The notes under the pieces are model-generated. The model ran no database searches, was not told the origin of the DNA, and was given only the letters and a program-made list of their open reading frames with translations. Positions 43,844 to 54,289 of a stretch of 64,000 bases of DNA are shown piece after piece (the first letter of the stretch is position 1; each line of letters starts with the position of its first letter). Origin of the DNA: Artemia franciscana (lineage: Eukaryota > Arthropoda > Branchiopoda > Anostraca > Artemiidae). The DNA is taken from positions 48,349,780 through 48,413,779 of the forward strand of contig NC_088871.1 in assembly GCF_032884065.1 (NCBI RefSeq), given 5' to 3'. The translations under genes and the position numbers were made by a program.

Positions 43844-44444
43844 CTAGCTGTTGGTGTGGTGATTCGCACCACACCAACACCTAGTTGATGGGGGTGGTTC
43901 GCGCCCCCCAAGCCGCCCCACGCGCGTAAGTCGTTACGCGCCATTGTAGTTGCGTCCCTGTGTCCAACCTGTGAATATAGATAGATATATATTTTTTTAA
44001 CTACGTAAAACTTGCGAATATACAGCATTCTTCGCTTTCCCATTGTCTGTGCATATAAATGGATTGTCAGGTTTACCGACTCTTGAACATGCAGCATATA
44101 ATCGTCCATGAGAAAACAATCCGTATTCAGATCTATACCGCATTTTCTAATGATTGCCCTTGAGCTTTGTTGATGGTATTTGCTAATCGAATATTCCCTG
44201 TTTCCCCGTAGTCATTTATATATCCACCCTGTGCCCCCCTCGTCGTCCCCGTTGTAGTTGTGTCCCTGTTTCCCGATCGTCATTTATATTCCCTGTGTGC
44301 CGGTGTCCCGGTCTGTAATTTTTCTTTGAGTGTCCTGGTCGTCATTTATATACTTATAATGACGTCACATACAAACCCTATTTTTACGAAAAAACATACA
44401 AAAAACAAACATGCATACAACTTATTTTTATATATATATATAGA
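43844..44444 (-). mobile_element. Helitron-3a, short non-autonomous copy
   Basis: On the minus strand the 3' end is the CTAG complement at 43844-43847, preceded by the usual hairpin (ttggtgtggtg ... caccacacc). The 5' TC end is at 44443-44444 after tatatatata. The flanking plus-strand bases are A (43843) and T (44445). Inside are a scrap of helicase C-terminus (SRVGKPDN-type text) and a short piece of minisatellite. Confidence 0.85.
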
Positions 44445-44639
44445 TACTAGCTGTTGGTATGGCGCTTCGTGTCACATCAACACCTAGTTGACTCTACAGC
44501 TCTCAACAGGTTGACTCTAGTTCGGCATTGTGGAGTGACATGCATAAGAGGAAAATTTTCAAGTATAGTTGAAAATTTTCAAGTAAACTATTGTCAACCA
44601 GCGTGTGTTCCCCGGGGAGACTCTTCAGCAATGTTCGGC

Positions 44640-45080
44640 ATTTTTCGTCATTTATATATCCCCCAGTGCCCTTCCTGCGTCCCCGTAGTAGTTGTTTCCC
44701 TGTGTCCCGTTCGTCATTTATATTCCCTGTGTCCCGGTCGTCATTTGTGTCCCGGTGTCTCGATGTGTAATTTCTTTTTTAGTGTCCCGGTCTTCACTTA
44801 TATTCCCTGTGTACTGGTCGTCATTTGTTTCTCGGTCTATAATTTTTCTTTGAGTGTCCCGGTCGTCATTTATATTCCTTGTGTCCCTGTATCCCGGTCG
44901 TCATTTATATTCCCTGTGTCCTGGTCGTAATTTGTGTCCCGGTGTCTCGGTCTGTAATTTCTTTTTGAGTGTCCCGGTCTTCACTTATATTCCCTGTGTA
45001 CTGGTCGTCATTTGTTTCCCGGTCTGTAATTTTTCTTTGAGTGTCCCGGTCGGCATTTATATTCCTTGTGTCCCGGTCTG
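44640..45080. repeat. Compound minisatellite in Helitron-3b
   Basis: Built from tgtcccggtcgtcatttata + ttccctg units alternating with tctgtaatttctttttgag units. At least two higher-order copies are visible, about 44745-44900 and 44920-45075. Plus-strand frames across it are open only because of the repeat. Confidence 0.85.
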
Positions 45081-45679
45081 TAGCGTCATAAAGTCTTCAA
45101 TGGCTCTGGTGGTGCAGCCAGTTGAGGAAGTTTAACTTTCCTGAGGCGCAACACATTCCCATTGTTTCAGCATTAAATTTCAAGGCCCGGCAATAGGGAC
45201 AAATTTAAGACATAGTCCCGATTTAAACACATCTACCCAAACTATAATCATCGACTGGGCTGTACCTGAATGCCAGGCGATAATTTTGACTTTGCTCTTG
45301 TGATTCCTAGGTACGCTTTCTTTTGGCATTATCTCTTTGAGCCTCAACCCTGTTGTCACGTTGTTCTTGTGATTCCTCGGCCCGCTTTCTTTTGGTATTA
45401 TCTCTTTGAGCCGCGAGCCTGTTTTCACGTTGTTCTTTTGATTCCAAGGCACGATTTTTTTTTGGTAATTTCTCTTTGAGACACAAGCATGTTTTCACGT
45501 TGTTCTTGTGATTCCTTGGAACGCTTTCTTTTCTTACTTTCTCTTTTAGCCGCAAGCCTTTTGGCATTAACTCTTTGAGCCGTTTCCTCGGCTGTTTCTT
45601 CTGCCATTGTAGGATTTATACTAAAATTTCTCTTTGAATTAACTCTTTGAGCAGCTTCCTTGGCTGTTTCTTTTGCCAT
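45080..45679 (-). pseudogene. Helitron-3b Rep N-terminal fragment
   Basis: From 45679 downward: a duplicated start (MAKETAKEAAQRVNSKR, then MAEETAEETAQRVNAKR), then charged repeats (RESKKRKRSKESQEQRENM, RAEESQEQRDNRVEAQRDN). The remains of the zinc-binding CPYC block, the MGMCCASGKVKLP segment and APPEPLKTL follow near 45080-45200. Frame is lost at a long T run near 45450. It corresponds to 19970-20730 of Helitron-1 but is clearly diverged. Confidence 0.82.
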
Positions 45680-46889
45680 TGTACGCTTTATACTAAAATT
45701 TCTCTTCGAATCGCCCCCTTATATACTTATAATGACGCCATATACAAAGCCTTATATACTTATAATGACGTCACATGCGTACAAACAAACAAACATACAA
45801 CTTATTTATATATATATAGATTCATGGTTGCTGGCAGGGGGGGGGTCATAAAGTATTTATAAGGAAACTAAAGAAAAGAGAGCCGAAAAGGGAAAAACCA
45901 TGGAAAAATGTGTGTTGTTCCATTTTGGCTGCCTGCCAATAGATTTTGACCCTAAAAACTTTTCGGTTTTCCACAAACATATTTTTTTACGATTTGGCTG
46001 GAGTAACAAACAAAAATTCATTATTGTAATGAAAAGTAGATAAATAACGATCATTGTAAATAACGAAAGTAGAAGAGCATAACTATTGATAGCATTAAAT
46101 CAAAGAACAAGCTTTTTACGGTGATCCTAAATATGTATTTGTTTGTTAGTAATTAGTGCAGTTATTAGTACATAAGAAAGTTCCTATAACTATAGAAAAC
46201 ACATAGAAAACAACTTAATAAGGGGTAATTTCAGTAAAAAATATGCCGTCAACTTTTGCTTGCATTGCAAGAGCACCCATGAGCTGATATATGAAGCCAC
46301 TATGATCAGAAATGTTTTCCCTAAATGGAATGCTGGGAATTTCTGTATTTGCCCCCTGAACGGATACGTTTTTTTTTGTGTTTTATTATCTTTTATTATT
46401 TTTTTCCAGGAGTAACTGTATTTATCTAGTTATCAATTTGAAAAAGAATAAATTTTTTACAGTTATGAAGCAAAAAGATGTCAAATATACTGGATTTTGG
46501 TATTGAAATTAAATTGAAAATATTGAATTAAAAAACTTTGTTTAATTTTCTTCTCTTGGTTTTAATGTTTTACTTTAAACAAGCTACTTTAATATTGCCT
46601 TACTTTTTATAAATATTGGGTCTACAGGTTTTAAATATTTTGGTGTTTGATAACCAAGTTCAAAACTGTCGATATTGTTAAATAAAATGTCCGTTCAACG
46701 TTATGGCATTGCGCAACAGAACTGAGTGCTGGGAGTTTATATATTATTTTTTGTAAATAGGCTATTGTTTTGTTATTTTTTGTACTTACTTATTTTTTTC
46801 ATTTTTATTTAGTTTTACTGTAATTGAAGTACTTTTTCCGTTGCCTTTAGAAAAATGTTTTTTTCTAGGATTTATTAAATAAAAGAAAA

Positions 46890-47162
46890 ACGTGTTTTTC
46901 AACTGAAAGTAAGGAGCAGCATTAAAACTTCAAACTAACAGAAATTGTTACGTGTATGAGGTGATTGCCCCCCTCAATACCTCGCTCTTCACGCTGAAGC
47001 GTTTCGGCTCTTTGAAAAAAGTTACTTATTGTTCTAATTAAACAAACCTTGTGTTTCAGGAGTCATATTTAAAGAATTGGGACAAAATTTAAACCTAAGC
47101 GTAAACTGCAAGGTGTTGAGGAAGTGGCAGCCCTTGTATAAAACTTAATTTTGGTTCTTTTT
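46890..47162 (+). repeat. Foldback repeat, 5' arms (duplication copy 2)
   Basis: Same interrupted copy as at 31214-31490; its tail and hairpin are at about 48015-48255. Confidence 0.75.
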
Positions 47163-47164
47163 CA

Positions 47165-47990
47165 ATCAATCAATCAATCAATTCATTTATTCAACAAATG
47201 AATTTACAACAAAAACACTTCAACATATACTCCCCCGTAAGGCTCTATGGCCATGAAAAAAAAAAACAAAAGAAAACAGGGAGAAACAAAAATGAAACAA
47301 ATAAACTAACTAGACAAAAAATGAAAAAAGAGATAAACAAAAAACGAAACAAGAGAAAACAAGTAGAAATTTTGAACACAAGTCAAAAACGCCCTTTACA
47401 ATAAACAATCCTAACCCAGGTTAGGGTTACCCATCCCCCCCCCAAAAAAAAAAATTATAAACATAAAATATCAGGATATTAAAACAATTTTGAAAAATTC
47501 TTTTTAAACTAACAAACGAGTAACATTTTTGAGCTGAATCAGGTAGCCTGTTCCAAACGATATGACAAGCAGTTAATGGATTAAAGTCAGAGCTCACCGA
47601 TAAAGTAAACAAAATATTAATATTCCTTGAATTGCGAAGGTGATGCGTAGAACTAACAATGACGAAAGAAGGAGTAGTTTGTAGGGCTGTGGGAACATCA
47701 CAACGAAGTTGATGAAAATTGAATGACGCACAAGAAAGACTGTAGAGTGACCGCAAACCAAGTAAAGGGCTATTTAGGTTAGTTGTAGAATAATTGATTT
47801 TCTGTATAAGGCTTCTTGCTTCATCATAAGACTTAGATAGTGGTTTCAGAAAAGAAGAAAAAGTTGACATAAATATAGTAGGGCAATAAAAGACGTAGGG
47901 CTTTTTAACTTCCTACAAATTCCAAGACTCCTTCAGATCTTCATATTAATTACTCCAATATGATGCTTGAACAAAAGGTTTTCATCAAGA
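47165..47990 (-). pseudogene. LINE C-terminal fragment (duplication copy 2)
   Basis: Same fragment as 31493-32690: the open segment 47870-47427 with ACHIVWNRLPDSAQKCYSFV and the (ATTG)n tail. Part of the upstream thumb coding region is deleted here. Confidence 0.8.
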
Positions 47991-49000
47991 AGAATACCAA
48001 GGAATTTTATACCAAGGACAAATTTACTGGGACATCGAGACATAGTTATTGGGCCTCTAACAATGCTGAACAAAAAATTTATCTCAAAATCTAGATCAGA
48101 AGATTTTTGGAAAAAAGTGGCGTGGGAGGGGCCTAGTTGCCCTAAATATTTGGTCACTTAAAAAGGACACTGGAAATTTTCATTCTCCATTAGAAGTAGC
48201 CCTCTCCCGACGCTGTTGCTCCTTACTACAGTTCGTTACCACGAACTGTTTGATTTACAATGTTAATTTTGGATAAAATTTGAATATACTTCAAAAGATG
48301 GTTATGAATAGAAATTTTGGTAATAAGTTCTTGTTAGTATTACTACAAACGATTTTCAGTTGGATGGAAAGGAGTATCATGGTTTCTATGGATGGAAATT
48401 CTGTGAGACTTTTGATCTTTTACATAACTGAAGCCATTAAAACTTCTTCAATAGGATTTTCTTATCGATATAAACATTGTACACATTTTTTTTAAAACAT
48501 TGAAAAACTTTATATAAATAAAAAAAAACATTTAAAATTGCTGAAAACTAAGTTCCCAGCAGTATTCGCTACCCCTAAGAAATTTCCTAGCGGTGCTGAT
48601 GCTGGAATGCCTTGCCTGTTCAACTTTTGTACTGGTATATATGGGAACGTAACATTTTAGCTGTATAGAGAAATATTCAAATTAATTCTTACTCCCCCTA
48701 CCTCTTCCAAAATTAACTGAAGCCTCGTGAAGAAAAAACAGTTTGTCCATTAAAATGTACGTTTTAGGAATCTGCCCTACACCCACCTATACAATTAATC
48801 CCCCCTTCATTATAGCTGATACGCAATTATAGATCAATGAACATAGTTTAATTTCACTACAGATAAAGCGAATTGACTTGGTTGAATCCAGTACTGCCAC
48901 CGTTTGGCATTACTTAGTTTGAGACTGGGAAGCCTAAAATATAGTTATTTATGCTTCTAAATGAATTATCGTCTCAGAATTTTAAATTGATTGCAAATTC

Positions 49001-49100
49001 NNNNNNNNNNNNNNNNNNNNNNNNNNNNNNNNNNNNNNNNNNNNNNNNNNNNNNNNNNNNNNNNNNNNNNNNNNNNNNNNNNNNNNNNNNNNNNNNNNNN
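49001..49100. other. Scaffold gap, exactly 100 N
   Basis: Second conventional 100-N join. It truncates the duplication on its left and the pseudogene on its right. Confidence 0.98.
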
Positions 49101-51987
49101 GGTCAGTTCGTTGGGCTACTATTATAAACCGCTGGAAAAGGAGCGCCGGATCTATGTGCGCTACCACAGAAGACCCCGCCTTTTTGGCATTCATTAGGGT
49201 CACTTGGTCTTTTTTCTTGAAGACTTGCTCCTTCAAGGTTTTTCCCGTCATCTTACTTAGAATCAACTTTCCAGCCACATCGACCGCGTCAACATTAACA
49301 TCTTGGGAAGAAGTTATGCCGTTGGCAATGTTTCTAAGCTGATTGTCACCTCTGAACGAAGGTGATTCTCTGAAGTATCCGACGAGTTTCTGGGTATCGT
49401 CGAAGTCACGCTCCTTTCTACTGGAACTAATGTCGAGGTGCTGCTCACTTGTCGAGTGACCAATTTTTGTCAAATTTTGCATCAAGAGGTTGATCCCCGG
49501 GCATGCTGGTCTTGACAGAACCCAAATGGCTCTCTGCTGTTCTGTCATCCCACCTCCAGTTGTAAGACCGCCCGATGTTTTCAGACTTCTCATATTACTC
49601 TCTGCTCGATCACAAGATCTGCCGAGAGCCCAGCCCAGCGTCGCTCTGATCTTCTAATGGTGTGACCTCCCTGTTCAAATGCTTCGAAGATTGGTGGGTG
49701 ACTAGTTTGAAGCTTAGCCATTTCTTTCTGGTATATCCAGATCGACTTGACATAGAGGTTATGTCCAGATGCTGCTAGAAACGGAAGCATCTCTACTGCA
49801 GATTGTAGGTGCAAATCCCACAGGCCTAGTCGCTCGGCACGTATGAACTTAAGCAGTATCTCAACCATGTCAAGATACTGAAACCAGAGCTTCGCAGTTC
49901 TCTGAGTCAGCAGGTCTTGGCGTCTCTGCTTGAGAAAGTTTTCAAGTTGCTTGAGCTGGGGATCATGACTGAGATCTTCGGGTGGGAGGTATCCATCCAG
50001 TACGTTAGCGAAGACAGTAGACATGTCTAGAGACGTCAACGTCGCTTGCTCTTCTTCGAGGAGATGAGCATATATGACCGAGCTCACGAGAATGTGAGCT
50101 CGAACAGCTCTAGAAATCGCTTTTCCAGAAAGAATGTGCGGCACTGCACTAGTCGCGTATACCAATTCCAGAACCTCTTTCAGACCAGAACCTTCCATGA
50201 GGTGTCCTATGCATCCGACGAAAACTCATCATCAAATGAAAACCGCCTAACTTGAGAGCAATACTACTCAGCTCATTCGTCGTGTCGTACTTGAGGATCT
50301 TCATAGACTTCCACCAGAGCGGCTGGTCAAACGTGAGAACGGGTGTGAGTCCGTAGGTTCTGCCTTGCGAAGCTACAAAGCTCAAGGTTGAGTAAAGGCA
50401 GGATTCGTTGCTAGACGGGAGGTCAATCATGGGCAAAAACAAGACGCTTGCCTTGCTGCGAAGGTTTCCCGTTTCATGATGTATTTGGTTAGAGAAAACT
50501 GACTGCATGAATCCATTCCAGCTCGGCCTTGGGACATTCAGGAACCCGGTAGCTAACCAGAGCTGATCGAGTGAGGCATACGGGTCGTTGACATTTTTTG
50601 CCAGGGATCTTCTCATATTGCACCTTTGAAAGCACTGTCTCACTTAAGCGGTAAGGTAGATGGGAATTTTTCCTTTTTGGGCTACTTCATCTAATGAAAC
50701 TTCAACTCTCGGAATGGGCTATCGGCTGTTAATGAGAGGAGGCGTGACTGTTGGCTAGCAGAGCCATCCCATGGAAAGTGTTTCTTCCGTCCATCGTGCA
50801 AACATCGTGATCTGCATTATCAGCTATATGCTGCACAGCATGTGCGGATGGTAACTCCTGCAAGGCTAGATTCATCATGGACTGATGCACAGTGTTTAAA
50901 TTTCTGGACTTCAGCATAGGAGGAGCAGAATCCATGGCTGTGTAAAGTGTCAATAAGAAATCTGGACTTGAAATGGTGATCCAGTTGCACTGCTAAGCCT
51001 AGTTGCGTGGACAAATGAGGGCACGCGGGCGAGCTGCTTGAACGATGGAATTGCCAATGGCAAGCACTTTGGAGGAAATATCGGTTCCAACGAATATTTC
51101 ATCTAAGAACACCATTAGGCTATCAGGTAAGAGCCTTCCAGCTGTTCTCCAGAAGAAATCTGCTTTGCGGTTATTTATGATTCCTTCTGTGCTGGCAGTC
51201 CTTTGATATCACTTTTGATAATCTTTGCTGCTGCTCTAATAAGGTTGATTTTCTCACTCTCTTCGTTATCGGTTTTGTCCAAGTAATAAAAATTCTGGAG
51301 TATCGCTGATGCTTTTTTCTTTGAATGTCACCACGTCAGCCTTACCGTCAATAGTTGCAAATACTAGCTGGTCACTGGCCTCCCCCTTTTTGGACTTTTT
51401 TATCTGGCTCAGTATCTTCGAGTATTCCAAAAAGTTCTTGCGTCGCAAATCTGGCTGGAATGCTCTTATTTAATGGAAACATAGAAGAACAGGCTGCGTG
51501 ATAAATGGCGTCAACTGCGTGCTGGTCTGACACTGCACATATTCGGTGGAAAACGTTATTTGACCAATCATCATCACGGCTTTTGCACACTGCCTTTATA
51601 CTCTCTTCAAAGTCTTTAGTCCGAACCTTGTACCACTCGTGTCCTTTTCTGTGGGTAGTTTGGAGATTTATCCTTGTAGTGCAGAAAAAGCAACTCTCTT
51701 GGAAGTTGAAACTTGGAGTCCGTGATCGGGAGTACCACTGTTTCTGCTTCCGTCTTTTCTTGCAAGGTTCGTCGTCTCTCATTCTCAATTTTCGACAGGT
51801 ATATTTTGTTTGTGAAAGTCTTTCTGCAAGCAACATAGACTTGGTTCCCTGCCTCGACAGAGATGCTGGTACCTCTCGTTTTGCTAGCTTCATTGATCGC
51901 CGTAGCTCCTTTTTCTGCCAGCACCGACGATTCTGAGGTGTCTATTGAACCTTCACAAAGGGGACATAAAACTGCGGTCTCAGCCAT
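49101..51987 (-). pseudogene. Large uncharacterised multicopy-type protein, broken, 3' end in gap
   Basis: Starts MAETAVLCPLCEGSIDTSES at 51987. Blocks downstream: CFFCTTRINL and KVRTKDFEESIKAVC; DDDWSNNVFHRI with DAIYHAACSSMF (a Cys/His-rich N-terminus); DSLMVFLDEIFVG; LAVQLDHHFKSRFLIDTLHS with HGFCSSYAEVQKF; HIADNADHDVCTMDGRNTFH; LTFDQPLWWKSM; LKLGGFHLMMSF; MEGSGLKEVLELVYATSAVP; FIRAERLGLWDLHLQS; RRWAGLSADLVIEQ; LKTSGGLTTGGGMTEQQRAI; and SSQDVNVDAVDVAGKLILSK. I recall this block order from large, unnamed protein families in cnidarians, hemipterans and molluscs; no function is known to me. Frame changes near 51715, 51388, 50235 and elsewhere, plus stops near 51180, inactivate it. No intron is evident inside. 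Confidence 0.75.
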
Positions 51988-52003
51988 CTAAAAAAGAGAA
52001 CTG
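51988..52003 (-). other. Candidate 3' splice acceptor at the pseudogene start codon
   Basis: On the minus strand the tract gttctcttttttag directly precedes ATGGCTGAG. If used, the 5' UTR would be in a separate upstream exon. Confidence 0.4.
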
Positions 52004-53446
52004 GGAATAAGTGAGCTGTCGGTGAATGTTACAACGAAAACCCTCATTCTGTACCGAAAAATTCGTGCTCCTCTTCGAAAAATACCCCGTGATCGTGTGT
52101 CGCTTGATTTTTTTTTTTTTTTTTTTTTACTTCATACAAAAACAAAAACAAAACATAAAAAGAATTAAATGATTAAACGTGATGTTTCTGTCTGATAAAA
52201 GAGCACAAAAACAATCGTTTCTTAAAAGGGAAACCATCAATAAACTACTTTTCTTTTCACGGTTCCTCATTCTCGGATTCTGGAATTATCTAAAAAATAG
52301 GCGCAAAAAACGTGAAAACAGAGGGAATTTCGCAACGGGATGGAGATTTTAGATTTTTGATATGTTGTAGAGCTCTCTTTTCTGAACACAGTGGTGCATA
52401 AATAATTTCTGTACCAATTTTTTCCTGGTTCAACCATTTTTTTCCGTATCTTTCCCCTACTAATAAGCAACAACTAGAAGGAGAAAAAAAGAAAGAAAAA
52501 AAACAAAACAAAAACAAAAAAACATACAGAACATACCTGAGGTCTGGGAGCAAAGTGCAGAGAGGAAAATCACACACCACTAACAAAACACAGGGGCCAT
52601 CAACTCAGAAGAGAAAAAAAATTACTGATTATTTCTTTTTTTTTGCACTGAGGGCGGTTGCAAGGAAGTCTTATTCAACATATTTGCATACTATTAATCC
52701 ATATTCACTGGCTAGAATTATTCTTGTTTTTTTCTTTATACTCTTTTCATTTTGTGATAGGTTTTTAAAATTGCTTTCTTGAGTAACAAATCTTAACGAA
52801 TCACTTCTTCAATTAAGCCTTTTGTTTTACCTCACGCAAAAGGAAAGTGATACTCTGCAAAGAAAGTGTATCCATCTAAGGATTCTGCGCCAGTTGTCCA
52901 TGTTTTCCTAGAGATTTTTGGGAAAAAAGTAAGCAGTGAGATACAGCACTCCTAAGAAGATGGTAAGGGGGTGTTTCGTGAAATATTAGAAGAATGAATG
53001 GATTATCTAATAGGATACTATTAATATTTACTGGAATTAACTTCATAAACAGTAAGTGACTTCACTTGAAGGAAAGTTACATGACTCATCTAACAACAGA
53101 CGCCTAATGTCTAATGGACAGTAGAAAGAGAAGACGGTAAACCATTCCACTCCGCATGAAAAGAAAAATCTAAGTTGATATTATTAAGTTCATCAGTTTA
53201 TTGATAAATAATTCTGAGCTTTTGATCCAAAGACAATTAAAAACACGTTTAAAAATATCAGCTCATTCATAGTAGATAAAAGTAAGTAAATAGTGACTCT
53301 TGTCAATAGTAATTGAAATTCTAAAAATGAATACTTTGATTATAATACGTATAATAATTATTAATATAAAACAATTTCTCATGAAAAACGGTTAACAATT
53401 CCTATATGAGTGTACAATCCTGATGAAAAAGAACAACATCATAAGA
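52004..53446. other. Anonymous sequence with homopolymer runs
   Basis: No gene recognised. T run near 52110-52128; A/C-rich stretch at 52490-52530. Confidence 0.5.
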
Positions 53447-53459
53447 TACTGTTATAGTA

Positions 53460-53794
53460 AAAGGTAAAGGTAAAGGTAAAGGATACGGCGTTAGACTTAA
53501 CAGTCCTTACCGGCGGTGCTGATCTCCGTTTCTTGGCCCTTCAGCCAGGAAGTGCAATGGGGGGCTGGGGGCCAGCCATCCTGTGCTTTCGCACACCCTT
53601 CCTGTTTACCTTCCCCAGATTTCTCCAGGTACCCAATTAGAGCTGGGTCGACTCTGGCTAAGCTTACAGGGTCATACCACTGACCCCCGTCCCAGACCGA
53701 AGAATTGGGTACACTGGGATTTGAACCCGGGTCCTCTCAGACAAAGTATCCCGAATCCAGCGCACCAACCCACTCGGCCAGGACGGCTATATTA
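53460..53794 (-). mobile_element. tRNA-derived SINE with target duplications
   Basis: On the minus strand a tRNA-like head carries an A box (tggccgagtgg, 53770-53780) and a B box (ggttcaaatcc, 53717-53727) for RNA polymerase III. A body of about 230 bp follows (with aagaaacggagatcagcacc) and a tail of TTTACC-type repeats (53459-53482). The 13 bases tactgttatagta flank it at 53447-53459 and 53795-53807. The head resembles a serine- or leucine-type tRNA in its first stem and loop. It is non-coding and would depend on a LINE for movement. Confidence 0.87.
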
Positions 53795-53830
53795 TACTGT
53801 TATAGTACTGTTATAGTACTGTTATAGTAC
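53795..53830. repeat. ctgttatagta tandem run next to the SINE
   Basis: The right-hand target duplication is followed by two more copies of actgttatagt, so it lies in a small tandem array. Confidence 0.85.
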
Positions 53831-54289
53831 TCTTTCTAATACGAAATTTCTTGAAGAAGCAAAATTCTTCTCGAGAGGTAAATTTATTTAGAATGATTTT
53901 AATTTGGCGAATTTTGGAAATTTTGGCTACCCAACATTTCCTCTAATGCTTTCGTCCAAAATGTGAAGTTTTAGTACTGTTAGTGGTTTAAAATTTACTA
54001 GACACCATTTTTATTTTTCTGCTTTTCTGCATACTGAAACGATGATATTTTCTGATGCTGATGTAAACTATGTATTACTTTATTTAATGTTGTAAACTGT
54101 GTATTATTACTGTTTTGCCGTATCTGATATTTTCAAATTTCTAATAATTGTCAAAAACCGATTGTTAAACTGTATTCATTGTGAAAGCAACAAGCAATGT
54201 ATGTTCAATCACACTTTGACCCTCCTAATGTGCATTATTCTGCTAATCCCTCTTTTAAGAAAAGATTAGCAAACTGATAACACTGCTAC
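53831..54289. other. Anonymous sequence
   Basis: No gene or repeat recognised. Confidence 0.5.

Larger units (their letters stand above)
44447..45820 (-). mobile_element. Helitron-3b with minisatellite
   Basis: The 3' CTAG complement is at 44447-44450 and the 5' TC end is at 45819-45820 (ttatatatatatagA). The flanking bases are A (44446) and T (45821). It carries a broken Rep N-terminal region near its 5' end and a compound minisatellite in the middle. The HUH and helicase domains are missing. Only two host bases separate it from Helitron-3a. Confidence 0.85.
45925..49000 (+). repeat. Long direct duplication, copy 2
   Basis: Near-identical to 30248-33935 from ttggctgcctgccaatag to ttgattgcaaattc, where it stops exactly at the second gap. 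About 600 bp shorter than copy 1 because of three deletions. Unlike copy 1, it has sequence upstream that joins continuously to contig 2. Confidence 0.93.

Noticed and set aside
44454..45135. Two overlapping plus-strand frames of 158 and 93 codons, Cys/Val/Pro-rich
   Set aside because: They translate the minisatellite and are open only because the unit lacks stops; composition is that of a repeat, not a protein.
30248..49000. Long terminal repeats of a giant LTR element (direct copies about 12 kb apart)
   Set aside because: The copies contain a LINE fragment and foldback pieces, end at scaffold gaps, and no gag, protease, integrase or primer-binding site lies between them.
53717..53788. A genuine minus-strand tRNA gene
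   Set aside because: A and B boxes are present, but the sequence continues into a SINE body and tail with target duplications, and the full cloverleaf did not fold convincingly by eye.
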